Positions 31,439-39,708 of a stretch of DNA of 64,000 nt are shown in pieces. Both the position numbers and the translations under genes were made by a program. Source of the stretch: Micromonospora parva (GTDB taxonomy: Bacteria; Actinomycetota; Actinomycetes; Mycobacteriales; Micromonosporaceae); contig NZ_JNZS01000013.1 in the NCBI RefSeq assembly GCF_000718515.1, forward strand, positions 62,001 to 126,000. Direction: 5' to 3'. Position 1 is the first letter of the stretch; every line of letters begins with the position of its first letter. Under the pieces are notes generated by a model. It saw only the letters and a list, made by a program, of their open reading frames with translations. It was not told the DNA's origin and did no database searches.

Positions 31439-33568
31439 TCAGCTGCCCACCGGGCCGCCGTCGAGGCGCCAGGTGACCACCACGCCCGGCTTGGCGTAGT
31501 CACCGTCCGGCCAGTTCGAGGCCGGGTTCTCCACCGAAGCCCCGCTGATCTCGCCCGGGTGCTGCACCGCGACGAAGAGCGAACGGTTGTCGCCGGTGAT
31601 GAACGGTCCGCAGGTCTCCGCGCCGAGCGGCACGGTCAGGAACTGCTTGAGGTGACCCCGCTGCGGACCCTCCACGGCGGTGGCGAACAGGCCGTCGTTG
31701 CTGCCCAGCGCGTTGCCGTCGGTGGAGATCCAGAGGTTGCCGGTGGCGTCGAAGGCGACGTTGTCCGGGCAGGAGATCGCTGACACCTGGGCCTTGTCGT
31801 ACCCGGCGAAGTAGGTCGACGGGTCGGTCGGGTCGCCGCAGACGATCGGCAGCGACCAGGCGAAGGTCTCCGCGGCGTTGTCGTTGCGGTCCTCGACCAG
31901 CTCCAGGATCTGCCCGTGCTTGTTGGCGGTGCGCGGGTTGGCCTCGTCCGCCTTCGGGTTGCTGCCGACGCCGCGGTTGGTGTTGTTGGTCAGCGCCACG
32001 TACACCTTGCCGGTGAGCAGGCTCGGCTCGACGTCCTCGGGGCGGTCCATCTTGGTCGCGCCGACCTTGTCACCGGCGAGCCGGGTGAAGGTGAGCACGT
32101 CCGCGGCGGTCATCCCGTCGACGAACGACCGGTTGCCGCTGACCAGCTTGATCCAGCGACCCCGGCCGTTGAAGGCGCCGTCGGTGGGGAGCCTGCCCGA
32201 GCCGTCGATCTCGGCGGCGCTGCTCTGGTCGAGCTTCGCCACGTAGAGCGTGCCGGACTCCAGCAGGGTCAGGTTGTGCTTGCGGGCAGCCCAGGAGTTG
32301 CCCTTCATGAACTTCTTGTCCGAGACGAACTTGTAGAGGTAGTCGAACCGCTCGTCGTCGCCCATGTACGCGACCACGTGGCCGTCCTTCGCGACGATCA
32401 CGTTGGCGCCCTCGTGCTTGAACCGGCCCAGCGCGGTGTGCTTGCGCGGGCGGCTCTCCGGGTCGAACGGGTCGATCTCGACGACCCAGCCGAAGCGGTG
32501 TGCCTCGTTGGGGTGCTTCGCCAGGTCGAAGCGCTCGTCCGCGCGCTCCCACCTGCGGCTGCCGCTGGGGTAGCGGCTGGCGGTGCCGATGCCGTAGCGG
32601 TCCAGCTTCGGCTTCAGCTCGGCCGGGGCCGCGTCGGCGCCCACGAAGTACTGGTTGAAGTTCTCCTCGCCGGAGAGCACGGTGCCCCAGGGGGTCACCC
32701 CACCGGCGCAGTTGTTCAACGTGCCGACGACGGTACGACCCTTCGGGTCGGCGGCGGTCTTCAACCAGGCCGAGCCGGCGGCCGGGCCGGTGAGGTCGAA
32801 CTTGGTGCTCAGCGCGGTGACCCGCCGGTTGTAGGGCCGGGGGCCCTTGCTGACCGGCTGCCACTGCCCGGTGCCCGCGACCCGTTCGAGCTCCACCACT
32901 GACATGCCGTGCGCGGCCATGGCGGTGCGCAGCTGCTCCACGGAGAGGCCGTCCAGGCCGGGGAAGCCCGGGAACATCAGGTCCTCGTTGGTGTACTCGT
33001 GGTTGACCACGAGCAGCGCCCGCCGGCCCTGCTTGTCCAGCGGCAGCACACCCACGAAGTCGTTGTTGTAACCGAACTGCTTGGACTGTGCGGCGGCGCT
33101 CTGGTGGTGCAGGTTGAACTCCGGTGCGCCCGGCAGCACCGGGTCACCCCACTTGATCACCACGGCGTGGTCGTAGCCGTTCGGCACGACGAGGGTGTCC
33201 AACTTGTTCGGTGGGATCGGCTTGAAGGTCAGCGCTCCGCTGCCGACCCCGGTGCTCGGACGGCCGAAACCGAAGGCCTCCGGGACGTCCGGGATGGTGG
33301 CCGGTGCGGCCACGGCCGGGGCCGCACCGGCGAGCGCACCGGCCGCCGCGCCGCCGAAACCGAGCACCAGCGCGCCCACCGCGCCGGCCCGGACCACGCC
33401 ACGCCGGGACATCTCGGCGTTCACCACGTCGCCGAAGTACGCGTTGTCGGAGGTGTTCGGCACCGGGTGGTCGCAGGCGTTTCCGCACCGGTACAGACAG
33501 GTCATGGCGTCACGGGTGCCATGGCGGGCGCCGGTCAACAGGGGGAGCAGCCGGGGGCGGTCGCTCAT
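31439..33568 (-). CDS. phoX: PhoX-family alkaline phosphatase, Tat-exported
   Basis: PhoX enzymes (DUF839) are calcium/iron-dependent phosphomonoesterases secreted under phosphate limitation. The 709-residue product has a Tat signal, SRRGVVRAGAVGALVLGFGG, at about residues 54-73 after an unusually long head with cysteines at 24, 28 and 32 (CLYRCGNAC). The body has TPWGTVLSGEENF, LVVNHEYTNEDLMFPG, AYMGDDERFDYLYKF and RPEDVEPS, which are typical. I chose the ATG at 33568 because GGAGG lies eight bases upstream. Direct repeats matching a PHO box lie upstream, so control by PhoP is expected. Confidence 0.9.
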   Translation of the reverse strand: MSDRPRLLPLLTGARHGTRDAMTCLYRCGNACDHPVPNTSDNAYFGDVVNAEMSRRGVVRAGAVGALVLGFGGAAAGALAGAAPAVAAPATIPDVPEAFGFGRPSTGVGSGALTFKPIPPNKLDTLVVPNGYDHAVVIKWGDPVLPGAPEFNLHHQSAAAQSKQFGYNNDFVGVLPLDKQGRRALLVVNHEYTNEDLMFPGFPGLDGLSVEQLRTAMAAHGMSVVELERVAGTGQWQPVSKGPRPYNRRVTALSTKFDLTGPAAGSAWLKTAADPKGRTVVGTLNNCAGGVTPWGTVLSGEENFNQYFVGADAAPAELKPKLDRYGIGTASRYPSGSRRWERADERFDLAKHPNEAHRFGWVVEIDPFDPESRPRKHTALGRFKHEGANVIVAKDGHVVAYMGDDERFDYLYKFVSDKKFMKGNSWAARKHNLTLLESGTLYVAKLDQSSAAEIDGSGRLPTDGAFNGRGRWIKLVSGNRSFVDGMTAADVLTFTRLAGDKVGATKMDRPEDVEPSLLTGKVYVALTNNTNRGVGSNPKADEANPRTANKHGQILELVEDRNDNAAETFAWSLPIVCGDPTDPSTYFAGYDKAQVSAISCPDNVAFDATGNLWISTDGNALGSNDGLFATAVEGPQRGHLKQFLTVPLGAETCGPFITGDNRSLFVAVQHPGEISGASVENPASNWPDGDYAKPGVVVTWRLDGGPVGS

Positions 33569-33652
33569 GGGGGAGGCCTCCAGAGGAGTCGGTGGCACGA
33601 CAGGCGGCGTACCAGCCGGACGCTAGGAGGACGTGGTGAGCGCACGTCGGCC

Positions 33653-33674
33653 ACGGTGTGAACCGGGCATGAAC
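33653..33674 (-). promoter_or_regulatory. PHO-box-like direct repeat upstream of phoX
   Basis: On the minus strand GTTCATGCCCG is followed directly by GTTCACACCGT, two 11-base units sharing GTTCA. This is the repeat form known for PhoP binding in streptomycetes. It lies about 85 bases before the phoX ATG. Confidence 0.6.
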
Positions 33675-33702
33675 ACCTTCGTGGGCGGCAACCACCCCGC
33701 AA

Positions 33703-33724
33703 CCGGCCTGACCTCGGGCTGAAC
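33703..33724 (-). promoter_or_regulatory. Second PHO-box-like repeat in the phoX/ECF gap
   Basis: On the minus strand GTTCAGCCCGA is followed by GGTCAGGCCGG, again two 11-base units. Read on the plus strand, its TGAACC followed by 16 bases and CGTA also resembles an ECF-type -35/-10 pair for the sigma gene, so the site could serve either or both. Confidence 0.45.
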
Positions 33725-33796
33725 CGATCGGCGTGACCGCACGTATTCCCAGGCGGACGCCACCGCCGCACGCGCGCCGGAAGCGAGGAGACCGCC

Positions 33797-34312
33797 ATCA
33801 GCGACCACGACGCCCAACTGCTGCGCGCGCTGCACGACGAGCACGCGGAGGCGCTGTACGCCCACGCCCTGCGGCTGGTCAACGGGGACCGGCAGCGGGC
33901 CGAGGACCTGGTCCAGGAGACGCTGCTGCGGGCCTGGCGACATCCGGAGTCACTCGACCCGAGACGCGGATCGGTGCGGTCCTGGCTGTTCACTACCGCC
34001 CGCAACCTGGCCATCGACGCCTGGCGGCGGCGGTCCACCCGGGTCGGCGAGGTGTTCACCGACGACCTGCCCGAACCGCCCGAGGTGATCGACGAGGCCG
34101 AACGGGCGGTGGAGGCGTGGACCGTCGCCGAGGCGCTGAACCGGCTCAGCCCGACCCACCGGGAAGTGCTGGTCGAGTGCTTCTACCAGGGGCGGTCGGT
34201 GGCCGAGGCGGCATCCCGCCTGGGCGTGCCGCCGGGGACCGTGAAATCCCGCACCCACTACGCGCTGCGGTCTCTACGGTTGGTCCTTGCCGAGATGGGG
34301 GTGACGGGATGA
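33797..34312 (+). CDS. ECF RNA polymerase sigma factor, apparent ATC start
   Basis: The full-length protein of 171 residues can only begin at ATC 33797. The frame opens after a TGA at 33734 and has no ATG, GTG or TTG until GTG 33974, which would remove all of sigma region 2.1-2.2. A GAGGAG ribosome-binding site ends six bases before the ATC, and the peptide then reads (I/M)SDHDAQLLRALHDEHAEAL, a normal ECF beginning. Region 2 (DLVQETLLRAWRHPE; SWLFTTARNLAIDAWRR) and region 4 (REVLVECFYQGRSVAEAA and GTVKSRTHYALRSLR) are present. The stop overlaps the anti-sigma gene by ATGA. An ATG-to-ATC error or mutation is the main alternative. Confidence 0.85.
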   Translation: MSDHDAQLLRALHDEHAEALYAHALRLVNGDRQRAEDLVQETLLRAWRHPESLDPRRGSVRSWLFTTARNLAIDAWRRRSTRVGEVFTDDLPEPPEVIDEAERAVEAWTVAEALNRLSPTHREVLVECFYQGRSVAEAASRLGVPPGTVKSRTHYALRSLRLVLAEMGVTG

Positions 34313-35016
34313 CCCGGTGCGAGTTCGCGTACGACGACGGCGCGTACGTGCTGGGTGCACTGGCCCCTGCCGAGCGGGCGGCCTACGAGCGGCACCTCGG
34401 CGGCTGCGCCTCGTGTCGGGAGGCGGTCGCCGAGATCGCCGTGCTGCCCGGGTTGCTCGGACGCCTCGACCCGGCGGGACTGGAGCAGATCCTGCCGCCG
34501 CCGGCACCGCCCAGGGTGCCCGCGCTGCTCGCCGAGGCCCGCCAGCGCCGACGTCGGGAACGCTCCGCGGACCGGCGACGGTACGCGCTGACCACACTGG
34601 CCGCCGCCGGGCTGGCGCTGCTGGTCGGCGTGGGCACCGCAATGGCGCTGCCTCGACCGGCCGGGCCGCCCGGGGCGCAGGGCACCCCGGCCCCGCAGGT
34701 GTCGATGGTGGCCATGCGACCGGTGGCCGCCGCCGGGCCGGTGCACGCCGACCTCGGGCTCACCGGCACCAAGTGGGGTACCGAGGTGACCATGCGCTGC
34801 GGGTACGACGCGCGGACGAGCTACGGCAAGGCGTACCCGTTCCGGCTCGTGGCGCGCGGACCGAACGGCGCCACCGAGCAGATCGGCTCCTGGCTGGCGG
34901 CCCCCGGTGACGATCTCAGCTTCACCGGTGCCACCAGGTTCACCGACGCCGAGCTGGTCAGCGTGGAACTGCAGAGAGCCGACGGCACGCCGATCCTCAC
35001 CTACGCCGTCCCCTGA
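34309..35016 (+). CDS. Zinc-finger anti-sigma factor, membrane-bound
   Basis: The 235-residue product has the ZAS motif H29-x3-C33-x2-C36 (HLGGCASC) in its N-terminal cytoplasmic domain, a transmembrane helix at about residues 90-110, and an extracellular beta-rich domain (KWGTEVTMRCGYDARTSYGK onward). It should hold the ECF factor encoded just upstream until an outside signal releases it. ATGA overlap with the sigma gene supports equal expression. A dyad repeat follows its stop. Confidence 0.88.
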   Translation: MTRCEFAYDDGAYVLGALAPAERAAYERHLGGCASCREAVAEIAVLPGLLGRLDPAGLEQILPPPAPPRVPALLAEARQRRRRERSADRRRYALTTLAAAGLALLVGVGTAMALPRPAGPPGAQGTPAPQVSMVAMRPVAAAGPVHADLGLTGTKWGTEVTMRCGYDARTSYGKAYPFRLVARGPNGATEQIGSWLAAPGDDLSFTGATRFTDAELVSVELQRADGTPILTYAVP

Positions 35017-35035
35017 CCCTGCGCGCGGTCCTCCG

Positions 35036-35105
35036 CGATCTTGCACTTTCTGCACTCTCATAAGGGGCATGGAAGGGCATATCGACGACCGAAACTGCAA
35101 GATCG
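35036..35105 (-). repeat. Dispersed dyad repeat, copy 2 (inverted)
   Basis: Inverted ends CGATCTTGCA (35036-35045) and TGCAAGATCG (35096-35105) are the same as in copy 1 at 5317. The minus-strand inner segment AGTTTCGGTCGTCG is identical. It sits between the convergent anti-sigma and rarD genes. Confidence 0.75.
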
Positions 35106-35124
35106 CGGGGGCCGGGGGGTGGGA

Positions 35125-36042
35125 TTACGGGGTGGGGACGGGTTCCAGGATCCGGGCCTGGGCCCGGGTGCGGCGGGAGTTGCGGACCGCGTCGGCGGTG
35201 AAGACGATCAGGGCCAGCCAGACCAGCGCGAAGCCGGCCAGACGGGCCGGCGGCATCGGCTCGTGGAAGATCAGCACACCGCAGCCGAGCTGAAGGATCG
35301 GCGCCAGGTACTGGATCATGCCGAGGCCGCTCAGGGGTAGCCGGTTGGCTGCCCCGGCGAACATGAGCAGCGGAATCGCCGTGGCCGCGCCGGCCAGCAC
35401 CAGCAGCGCGGTGTGCCCGGCGGAGACGTGCCCGAAGGTGAGGTCGGCCTTCGCCGTCAGCCACCCCAGGTAGCCCAGCGCCGGCAACGCCAGCACCGCC
35501 GACTCGACGAAGAGCCCCTCGGCCGCCGGCAGCCCCAGCCGCTTCTTGACCAGGCCGTAGCCGGCGAAGCTGAACGCCAGGGTCAGTGCCAGCCAGGGCA
35601 GCCGACCGTAGTCAACGGTGAGCACCGCGACCGCCGACGCGCCGATCCCGAGCGCCACCCACTGCGTCGGGCGTAGCCGCTCCCGCAGCACCGTCACCCC
35701 GAGCAGCACCACGACCAGCGGGTTGATGAAGTAACCGAGCGCGGTCTCCACCACCCGGTCGGAGTTCACCCCGTAGATGTAGGTGCCCCAGTTGACAGCG
35801 ATCAGCGCGGCGGCGGCCACGATCCCCGCCATCGCCCAGGGGCGGCGCAGCAGCGCCCGCAGGAAGCCGACGTTGCGCAGCGCCGCCAGCAGCAGGGCCA
35901 CGAAGACCACCGACCAGACGATCCGGTGGGCCAGGATCTCCAGCGGGCCGGCGGGTCGCAGCAGCTTCAGGTAGAGCGGAAAGAAACCCCAGAGCAGGTA
36001 CGCGCCGAGGCCGTAGAGGTATCCCAGGCGGAGTGGTGTCAC
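35125..36042 (-). CDS. rarD: RarD/EamA-family transporter
   Basis: The 305-residue product has about ten helices. It begins with GYLYGLGAYLLWGFFPLYLKLL and contains ILAHRIVWS and NWGTYIYGVNSDRVVETALGYFINPL, all typical of RarD. The family (DMT superfamily) exports metabolites; for RarD itself the substrate is unclear. The GTG at 36042 overlaps the stop of the acetyltransferase gene upstream (GTGA). The frame is open far beyond this start, without family similarity. Confidence 0.9.
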   Translation of the reverse strand: MTPLRLGYLYGLGAYLLWGFFPLYLKLLRPAGPLEILAHRIVWSVVFVALLLAALRNVGFLRALLRRPWAMAGIVAAAALIAVNWGTYIYGVNSDRVVETALGYFINPLVVVLLGVTVLRERLRPTQWVALGIGASAVAVLTVDYGRLPWLALTLAFSFAGYGLVKKRLGLPAAEGLFVESAVLALPALGYLGWLTAKADLTFGHVSAGHTALLVLAGAATAIPLLMFAGAANRLPLSGLGMIQYLAPILQLGCGVLIFHEPMPPARLAGFALVWLALIVFTADAVRNSRRTRAQARILEPVPTP

Positions 36043-36536
36043 GCTTCCACCGTAAGGGGCGTAGTGCTGCTTTGTTCCTTTCCGGTGATCGGGGTCACCG
36101 GCGGTCGCCGGTCGAGCTGCATCCACCGCTGCGGGTTGTCCAGCGGCGTGAAGCCAACCCCGGCGTACACCTGGTGCGCGTCGTTGGTGCAGAGCAGGAT
36201 CCGGCGTACGCCCAGCTCGGCCAGGTGGTCGCGGACCGCACCGGCCAGCCACCCGCCCAACCCCCGACCTCGGGCGGCCCGGTCGACGTACACGTCGCAG
36301 AGCCAGGCGAAGGTGGCACCGTCCGTGACGACCCGGGCCACCGCCACCTGGCGGCCGTCCTCCGGACGGTAGATGCCGAACGGCAGTGAGCCGGCGAACG
36401 ACCGTTCGGTGGTCTCCCGGTCCCGCCCGAGCGCCCAGTACGCGTCGGTGGACAACCAGTGGTGCACCAGGTCCAGATCGATCCGCGCCGGATCGGTGCT
36501 GAGCAGGTGTCCGTCGGCGTAGGTCAGTGAGAACAT
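36039..36536 (-). CDS. GNAT-family N-acetyltransferase
   Basis: The 165-residue product has the acetyl-CoA site in DVYVDRAARGRGLGGWLAGAV (R/Q-x-x-G-x-G/A pattern) and the following LCTNDAHQVYAGVGFTPL strand-helix of GNAT enzymes. The acceptor is unknown. A TAGCGT six bases before the ATG, with no ribosome-binding site, points to a leaderless transcript that continues into rarD through a GTGA overlap. Confidence 0.88.
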   Translation of the reverse strand: MFSLTYADGHLLSTDPARIDLDLVHHWLSTDAYWALGRDRETTERSFAGSLPFGIYRPEDGRQVAVARVVTDGATFAWLCDVYVDRAARGRGLGGWLAGAVRDHLAELGVRRILLCTNDAHQVYAGVGFTPLDNPQRWMQLDRRPPVTPITGKEQSSTTPLTVEA

Positions 36537-36542
36537 GCCGCG

Positions 36543-36548
36543 ACGCTA
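36543..36548 (-). promoter_or_regulatory. -10 element of the acetyltransferase-rarD operon
   Basis: TAGCGT on the minus strand lies six bases before the ATG at 36536; no ribosome-binding site is present. Confidence 0.45.
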
Positions 36549-36602
36549 ACCGCCGGGATGGGCACCCGGGCCGGCCAATTCCCGAACTCTGGTCAGCGGC
36601 CC

Positions 36603-36634
36603 GCCGGGGCCCCGGACCAGGTCGGGGCCCCGGC
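36603..36634 (-). terminator. Terminator after the holin-like gene
   Basis: A perfect 12-base stem, GCCGGGGCCCCG / CGGGGCCCCGGC, with an 8-base loop lies 30 bases after the stop of the gene at 36664. Confidence 0.7.
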
Positions 36635-36663
36635 AAGCCGGGTCGGTGCTGGCTGGTCGCCGG

Positions 36664-37050
36664 TCAGTCCCGGTCGAGGACGGCGCCGAGGATCCAGGTC
36701 ACGATGCTCACGAAGAGGGCGCCGAGCACCGCCGCCGGCCAGAAACCGTCCACTTCGAACGGCAGCCCGGCCTGGTCGGCGATCCAACTGGTGAGCAGGA
36801 ACAGCAGACCGTTCACCACCAGGGCGATGAGACCCAGGGTCAGCAGGTAGAAGCCGCAGCCGACGGTCTTGATGATCGGCTGGAGAACAGCGTTGACCAC
36901 ACCGAAGATCACCGCCACCAGAAGCAGCGTGGTCACCGTCTCGGTGGCCGAGTTCGAATCCAGGGAGATGCCCGGAATGAGGAGCGTGGCGAGCCAGAAA
37001 GCCAGAGCTGTGCTGGCCAGCCGAATCAGCAGACCTTTCAGAAAACCCAT
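36664..37050 (-). CDS. Phage holin family 4-type small membrane protein
   Basis: The 128-residue product has four hydrophobic helices and begins MGFLKGLLIRLASTALAFWL. It contains the GVVNAVLQPIIKTVGCGFYLLTLGL segment of the PF04020-type (YvlD/holin 4_2) family. In actinomycetes these are chromosomal membrane proteins and not phage holins; the function is unknown, possibly envelope stress. I chose the ATG at 37050 over an earlier in-frame start because it begins the conserved part. Confidence 0.8.
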   Translation of the reverse strand: MGFLKGLLIRLASTALAFWLATLLIPGISLDSNSATETVTTLLLVAVIFGVVNAVLQPIIKTVGCGFYLLTLGLIALVVNGLLFLLTSWIADQAGLPFEVDGFWPAAVLGALFVSIVTWILGAVLDRD

Positions 37051-37110
37051 GGCGGGGATCGTGCCACGGACCACGCACCGGCGTAACCCGACAGCTGGCC
37101 ATCCTGGTGA

Positions 37111-37160
37111 TCAGCCGCGCCTCGGCGGCCCGACTGGTCAGCCGCGCCTCAGCGGCCCGA
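37111..37160. repeat. Tandem microduplication at the eccE 3' end
   Basis: A 23-base unit, TCAGCCGCGCCTC(G/A)GCGGCC plus CGA, occurs at 37111-37133 and 37138-37160 with one difference. The second copy holds the last codons and stop of eccE; the first is an untranslated duplicate just after it. Confidence 0.7.
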
Positions 37161-39078
37161 TCAGCTGCCCCTCGATCGGTGTGGGGGACAGCAGCGCCCA
37201 GCGCAGCGCCCGGCGGTTGACCACCGCCACCATGTCCTCCCGGATCCGGGTCAGCCACTCGGCCGAGCCGCCCAGCCCCAGCGCGGCTCCGGCCAGGGCG
37301 GCCTCGGCGGAGGTCAACGGCTGGAGCAACGCCAGGTCGGCCCGGCTCAGCGTGTCCACATCCGCCGGTGTCAGCTCGTCGCGTACCACCAGTGTGGCCC
37401 GCCACGGCGGGCCCGGCGCGGCCTCGGCCGCCACCGGCCCGGCGTCGACGATCACCAGCAACGGACGCAGCGCCGTACCCACCCCGTCGGCGACCGCCCG
37501 ACCCGGCGGCAGCAACGGGATCGTGCCGCCCGGTGCGCCAACCCCCCGGACGAACGGCTCCCAGGCGCGTGGCCGGACCGTCTGCACCACCACCAGGGCG
37601 CCGAGTGCCAGCGCGCGCAGGCCCACCAGTTGGGCGGCGCGCACCCCGCCGACCAGCAGCACCCGGGTGCTCTCCGGCCGGAACAGTCGTACGGTGACGG
37701 CCCGGCCGTGCCGGTTGGTGCCGACCATCAGCCCCGCGTCGCCCACCGAGAGCTCCCAGTCGGTCACCGCCGCGCCGGGCGGCGACCCGGGTGCCGATGG
37801 GCGGGGCTGCGCTCCGGACGCCGGCAACGCCAGCGGCAGCGTGGCGGCCAGCCCGCTCAGGTGGGCACCGTCGAGCCGCCGCAACTTTCCGCCCAGGTCG
37901 GTCACCAGTCGGATCAGCGCCTCGGTGGCCGCCGCCAACTCGGCCGCCGTCCCGGCCGCCAGACGCACCGTCAGCTCGGTCGGCACCGTTGTGGTCGCCG
38001 GTGAATGCGACGACGGCGTCATCGTCGGCGCCGGACCCGAGCACATGGACACCGTCGTGGCCGTCGCCGGCAGCGCGAGCAGGCGGGGCACCAGCCGGCG
38101 TCCGCCCGTACCGCCCGGGTCGGGCCACCGGGTCAGCAGGAAGGTGGCCTGGACCAGGGTGCCCGACCGGATCACCGGCCAGGACTCCCGGACCGGTTCG
38201 TCGTCCTGGTGGGCCAACTCGCCCAGGACGCGCAGCGCCGCCGGCACCCCGAGCGGCCGCGCGGCCAACGGCCCGAGACGCCTGACGATCCGGCGGACCG
38301 TGCCGGCGAGCACCCGGCGCAGATCCTCCTCGGACCAACCGTCGACCCGCAGCACCCGGACGGCAACCACCGCCCGTTCCCGCCCGGCGAGCCGCCCGTC
38401 GGTGAGCTGCCGGTACGAGGTGCCGACCGTGCCACCGGCGCTCGGTACCGGTGCCGGTGCGCCCGCGAGCAGCAGTTGGACCAGATGCGGGGGCAGGTCC
38501 GGCCCGGCCGGCGGGAGCAACGCGGCCGGGGCGGGGATCGCCTGGGACGCGTCACCCAGCAGGTCGCCCGGGTCCCCCAACTCCAGCAGCGCGACCATTC
38601 CCGTGGTGTCCTCCAGGACGGCCGCCGGCCCACCGGTCAGCTCGGTCGAGCGGACGACGGTGCCCGGGGCGACCAGGTCGAGCAGTTCGGCTGCTCCGGC
38701 CGGCCCGGTCAGCGCCCGGCGGCGGGTGAGGTGCCCGACGGCGGTGCCCAGCCACTCGAAGAGCCAGCGCCCCCGAAGCGGCACCCAGGCGGCCGCCACC
38801 AGCAGCACGGCCATCAGGGCGGCTACCGCGACGACTGGTGCGGGCCGGCCCAGGGCGACGAGGACGAGCGCCGCCGCTACCTGCGCGGTGACCAGTTGGC
38901 CGGCTCGCGTGCGGGCACCCGCGCGACGGCCGACCGCCGCCCAGCGGCCCACCGTCGACCGGCGGCGGGGCGCGCGCTGATCGGCCGAGGCCAGGCCACT
39001 GTCGGTGGGTCGGCCCGGCCCGGTCGCCGGTGCGCGGGCCCCTGCCTCGGAGTCGACAGGGGTCGGTGGGTGCGGCAC
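37138..39078 (-). CDS. eccE: Type VII secretion protein EccE
   Basis: EccE is a membrane component at the edge of the ESX secretion complex. The 646-residue product has a basic, disordered head, two adjacent transmembrane helices at about residues 62-100 (QLVTAQVAAALVLVALG, then PVVAVAALMAVLLVAAAWV) and a large cytoplasmic domain beginning PLRGRWLFEWLGTAVGHLTR, which matches the EccE pattern. The GTG at 39078 has GAGGAGG before it. It is divergent from the two WXG100 genes. No eccB, eccC or eccD is in the window, so the rest of the machine must be elsewhere. Confidence 0.85.
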   Translation of the reverse strand: MPHPPTPVDSEAGARAPATGPGRPTDSGLASADQRAPRRRSTVGRWAAVGRRAGARTRAGQLVTAQVAAALVLVALGRPAPVVAVAALMAVLLVAAAWVPLRGRWLFEWLGTAVGHLTRRRALTGPAGAAELLDLVAPGTVVRSTELTGGPAAVLEDTTGMVALLELGDPGDLLGDASQAIPAPAALLPPAGPDLPPHLVQLLLAGAPAPVPSAGGTVGTSYRQLTDGRLAGRERAVVAVRVLRVDGWSEEDLRRVLAGTVRRIVRRLGPLAARPLGVPAALRVLGELAHQDDEPVRESWPVIRSGTLVQATFLLTRWPDPGGTGGRRLVPRLLALPATATTVSMCSGPAPTMTPSSHSPATTTVPTELTVRLAAGTAAELAAATEALIRLVTDLGGKLRRLDGAHLSGLAATLPLALPASGAQPRPSAPGSPPGAAVTDWELSVGDAGLMVGTNRHGRAVTVRLFRPESTRVLLVGGVRAAQLVGLRALALGALVVVQTVRPRAWEPFVRGVGAPGGTIPLLPPGRAVADGVGTALRPLLVIVDAGPVAAEAAPGPPWRATLVVRDELTPADVDTLSRADLALLQPLTSAEAALAGAALGLGGSAEWLTRIREDMVAVVNRRALRWALLSPTPIEGQLIGPLRRG

Positions 39079-39189
39079 CGTGCCTCCTCGACCAGTGGGA
39101 ACCGGGTCGGGCGGTCGGCCGCCGCTGACGGCCCGTCACGCGCCGCGACGTGGCTGCGGCACATCGTAAGCGACCGATGGCCGCCTCGG

Positions 39190-39198
39190 TTGTCCACA
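39190..39198 (+). promoter_or_regulatory. DnaA-box-like nonamer
   Basis: TTGTCCACA, the form of DnaA box usual in high-GC actinomycetes, lies in the eccE/esx gap. A single box may have no function. Confidence 0.3.
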
Positions 39199-39213
39199 GG
39201 GGAAGCCCGGGGG

Positions 39214-39229
39214 GTAGCAGAACTGCTAC
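39214..39229. promoter_or_regulatory. Palindrome upstream of the esx genes
   Basis: GTAGCAG-AA-CTGCTAC is a perfect 16-base palindrome in the divergent eccE/esx gap. A possible -10, TACCGT, follows at 39238-39243. It may be an operator for the secretion genes. Confidence 0.4.
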
Positions 39230-39366
39230 GAGGTCGCTACCGTCAGCCACGAAGTCCTTCGCTGACCCGTGTCTCAGTGCTCGACGACCGGGCCAAGCGA
39301 CGACGCGTCGCCCACCGTGGACGCGTCGACGGCCAGGTGCGATCCGAGAGACGAGGTGACGTCCGG

Positions 39367-39687
39367 GTGTCCCAAACCAAGGCAGAAGCCGCAGTCATGC
39401 AGCAGACCGCCGCGAAGTTCGAGCAGGTGGACCAGTCGTTGCAGTCCATGCTGACCGGCCTGTTGGCCGAGCTGGAGGTGTTGCAGCAGGCCTGGCGTGG
39501 CGCTGGCGGCCGGTCGTTCGAGCAGGTCAAGCAGCAGTGGTCACAGGACCAGGCCGCGCTGCACCGCGCCCTGCGGGAGACCGCCGGTGCGATCCGCACC
39601 GCCGGCCGGCAGTACGACGTGTCCGACGACGAGGTGGCCAGCCGGGTGGCCGGCACCAACCGCGGCGGCATCCAGTTGCCGCTCTGA
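39367..39687 (+). CDS. WXG100-family secreted protein, EsxB-like
   Basis: The 106-residue product is predicted to be a helical hairpin with W-R-G in LQQAWRGAGGRSFEQVKQQW (the WxG turn) and Y-D-V-S-D near the end (YxxxD/E secretion signal). WXG100 proteins leave the cell as heterodimers through ESX systems. The GTG at 39367 is the most likely start; ATG 39400 would be short for the first helix. It is followed 21 bases later by a second WXG100 gene, the expected partner. Confidence 0.9.
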   Translation: MSQTKAEAAVMQQTAAKFEQVDQSLQSMLTGLLAELEVLQQAWRGAGGRSFEQVKQQWSQDQAALHRALRETAGAIRTAGRQYDVSDDEVASRVAGTNRGGIQLPL

Positions 39688-39708
39688 TCCCGCTGGGGAG
39701 GGAATCCG

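Noticed and set aside
33733..34308. The open frame before the anti-sigma gene, with a GTG at 33733, as an N-terminal extension
   Set aside because: It overlaps the sigma gene in another frame and gives an Arg/Ala-rich shadow peptide. The ATG at 34309 with ATGA overlap is the real anti-sigma start.
36664..37050. Prophage lysis gene, from the holin-family label
   Set aside because: No other phage gene is near, and the family is widespread as a chromosomal membrane protein in actinomycetes.
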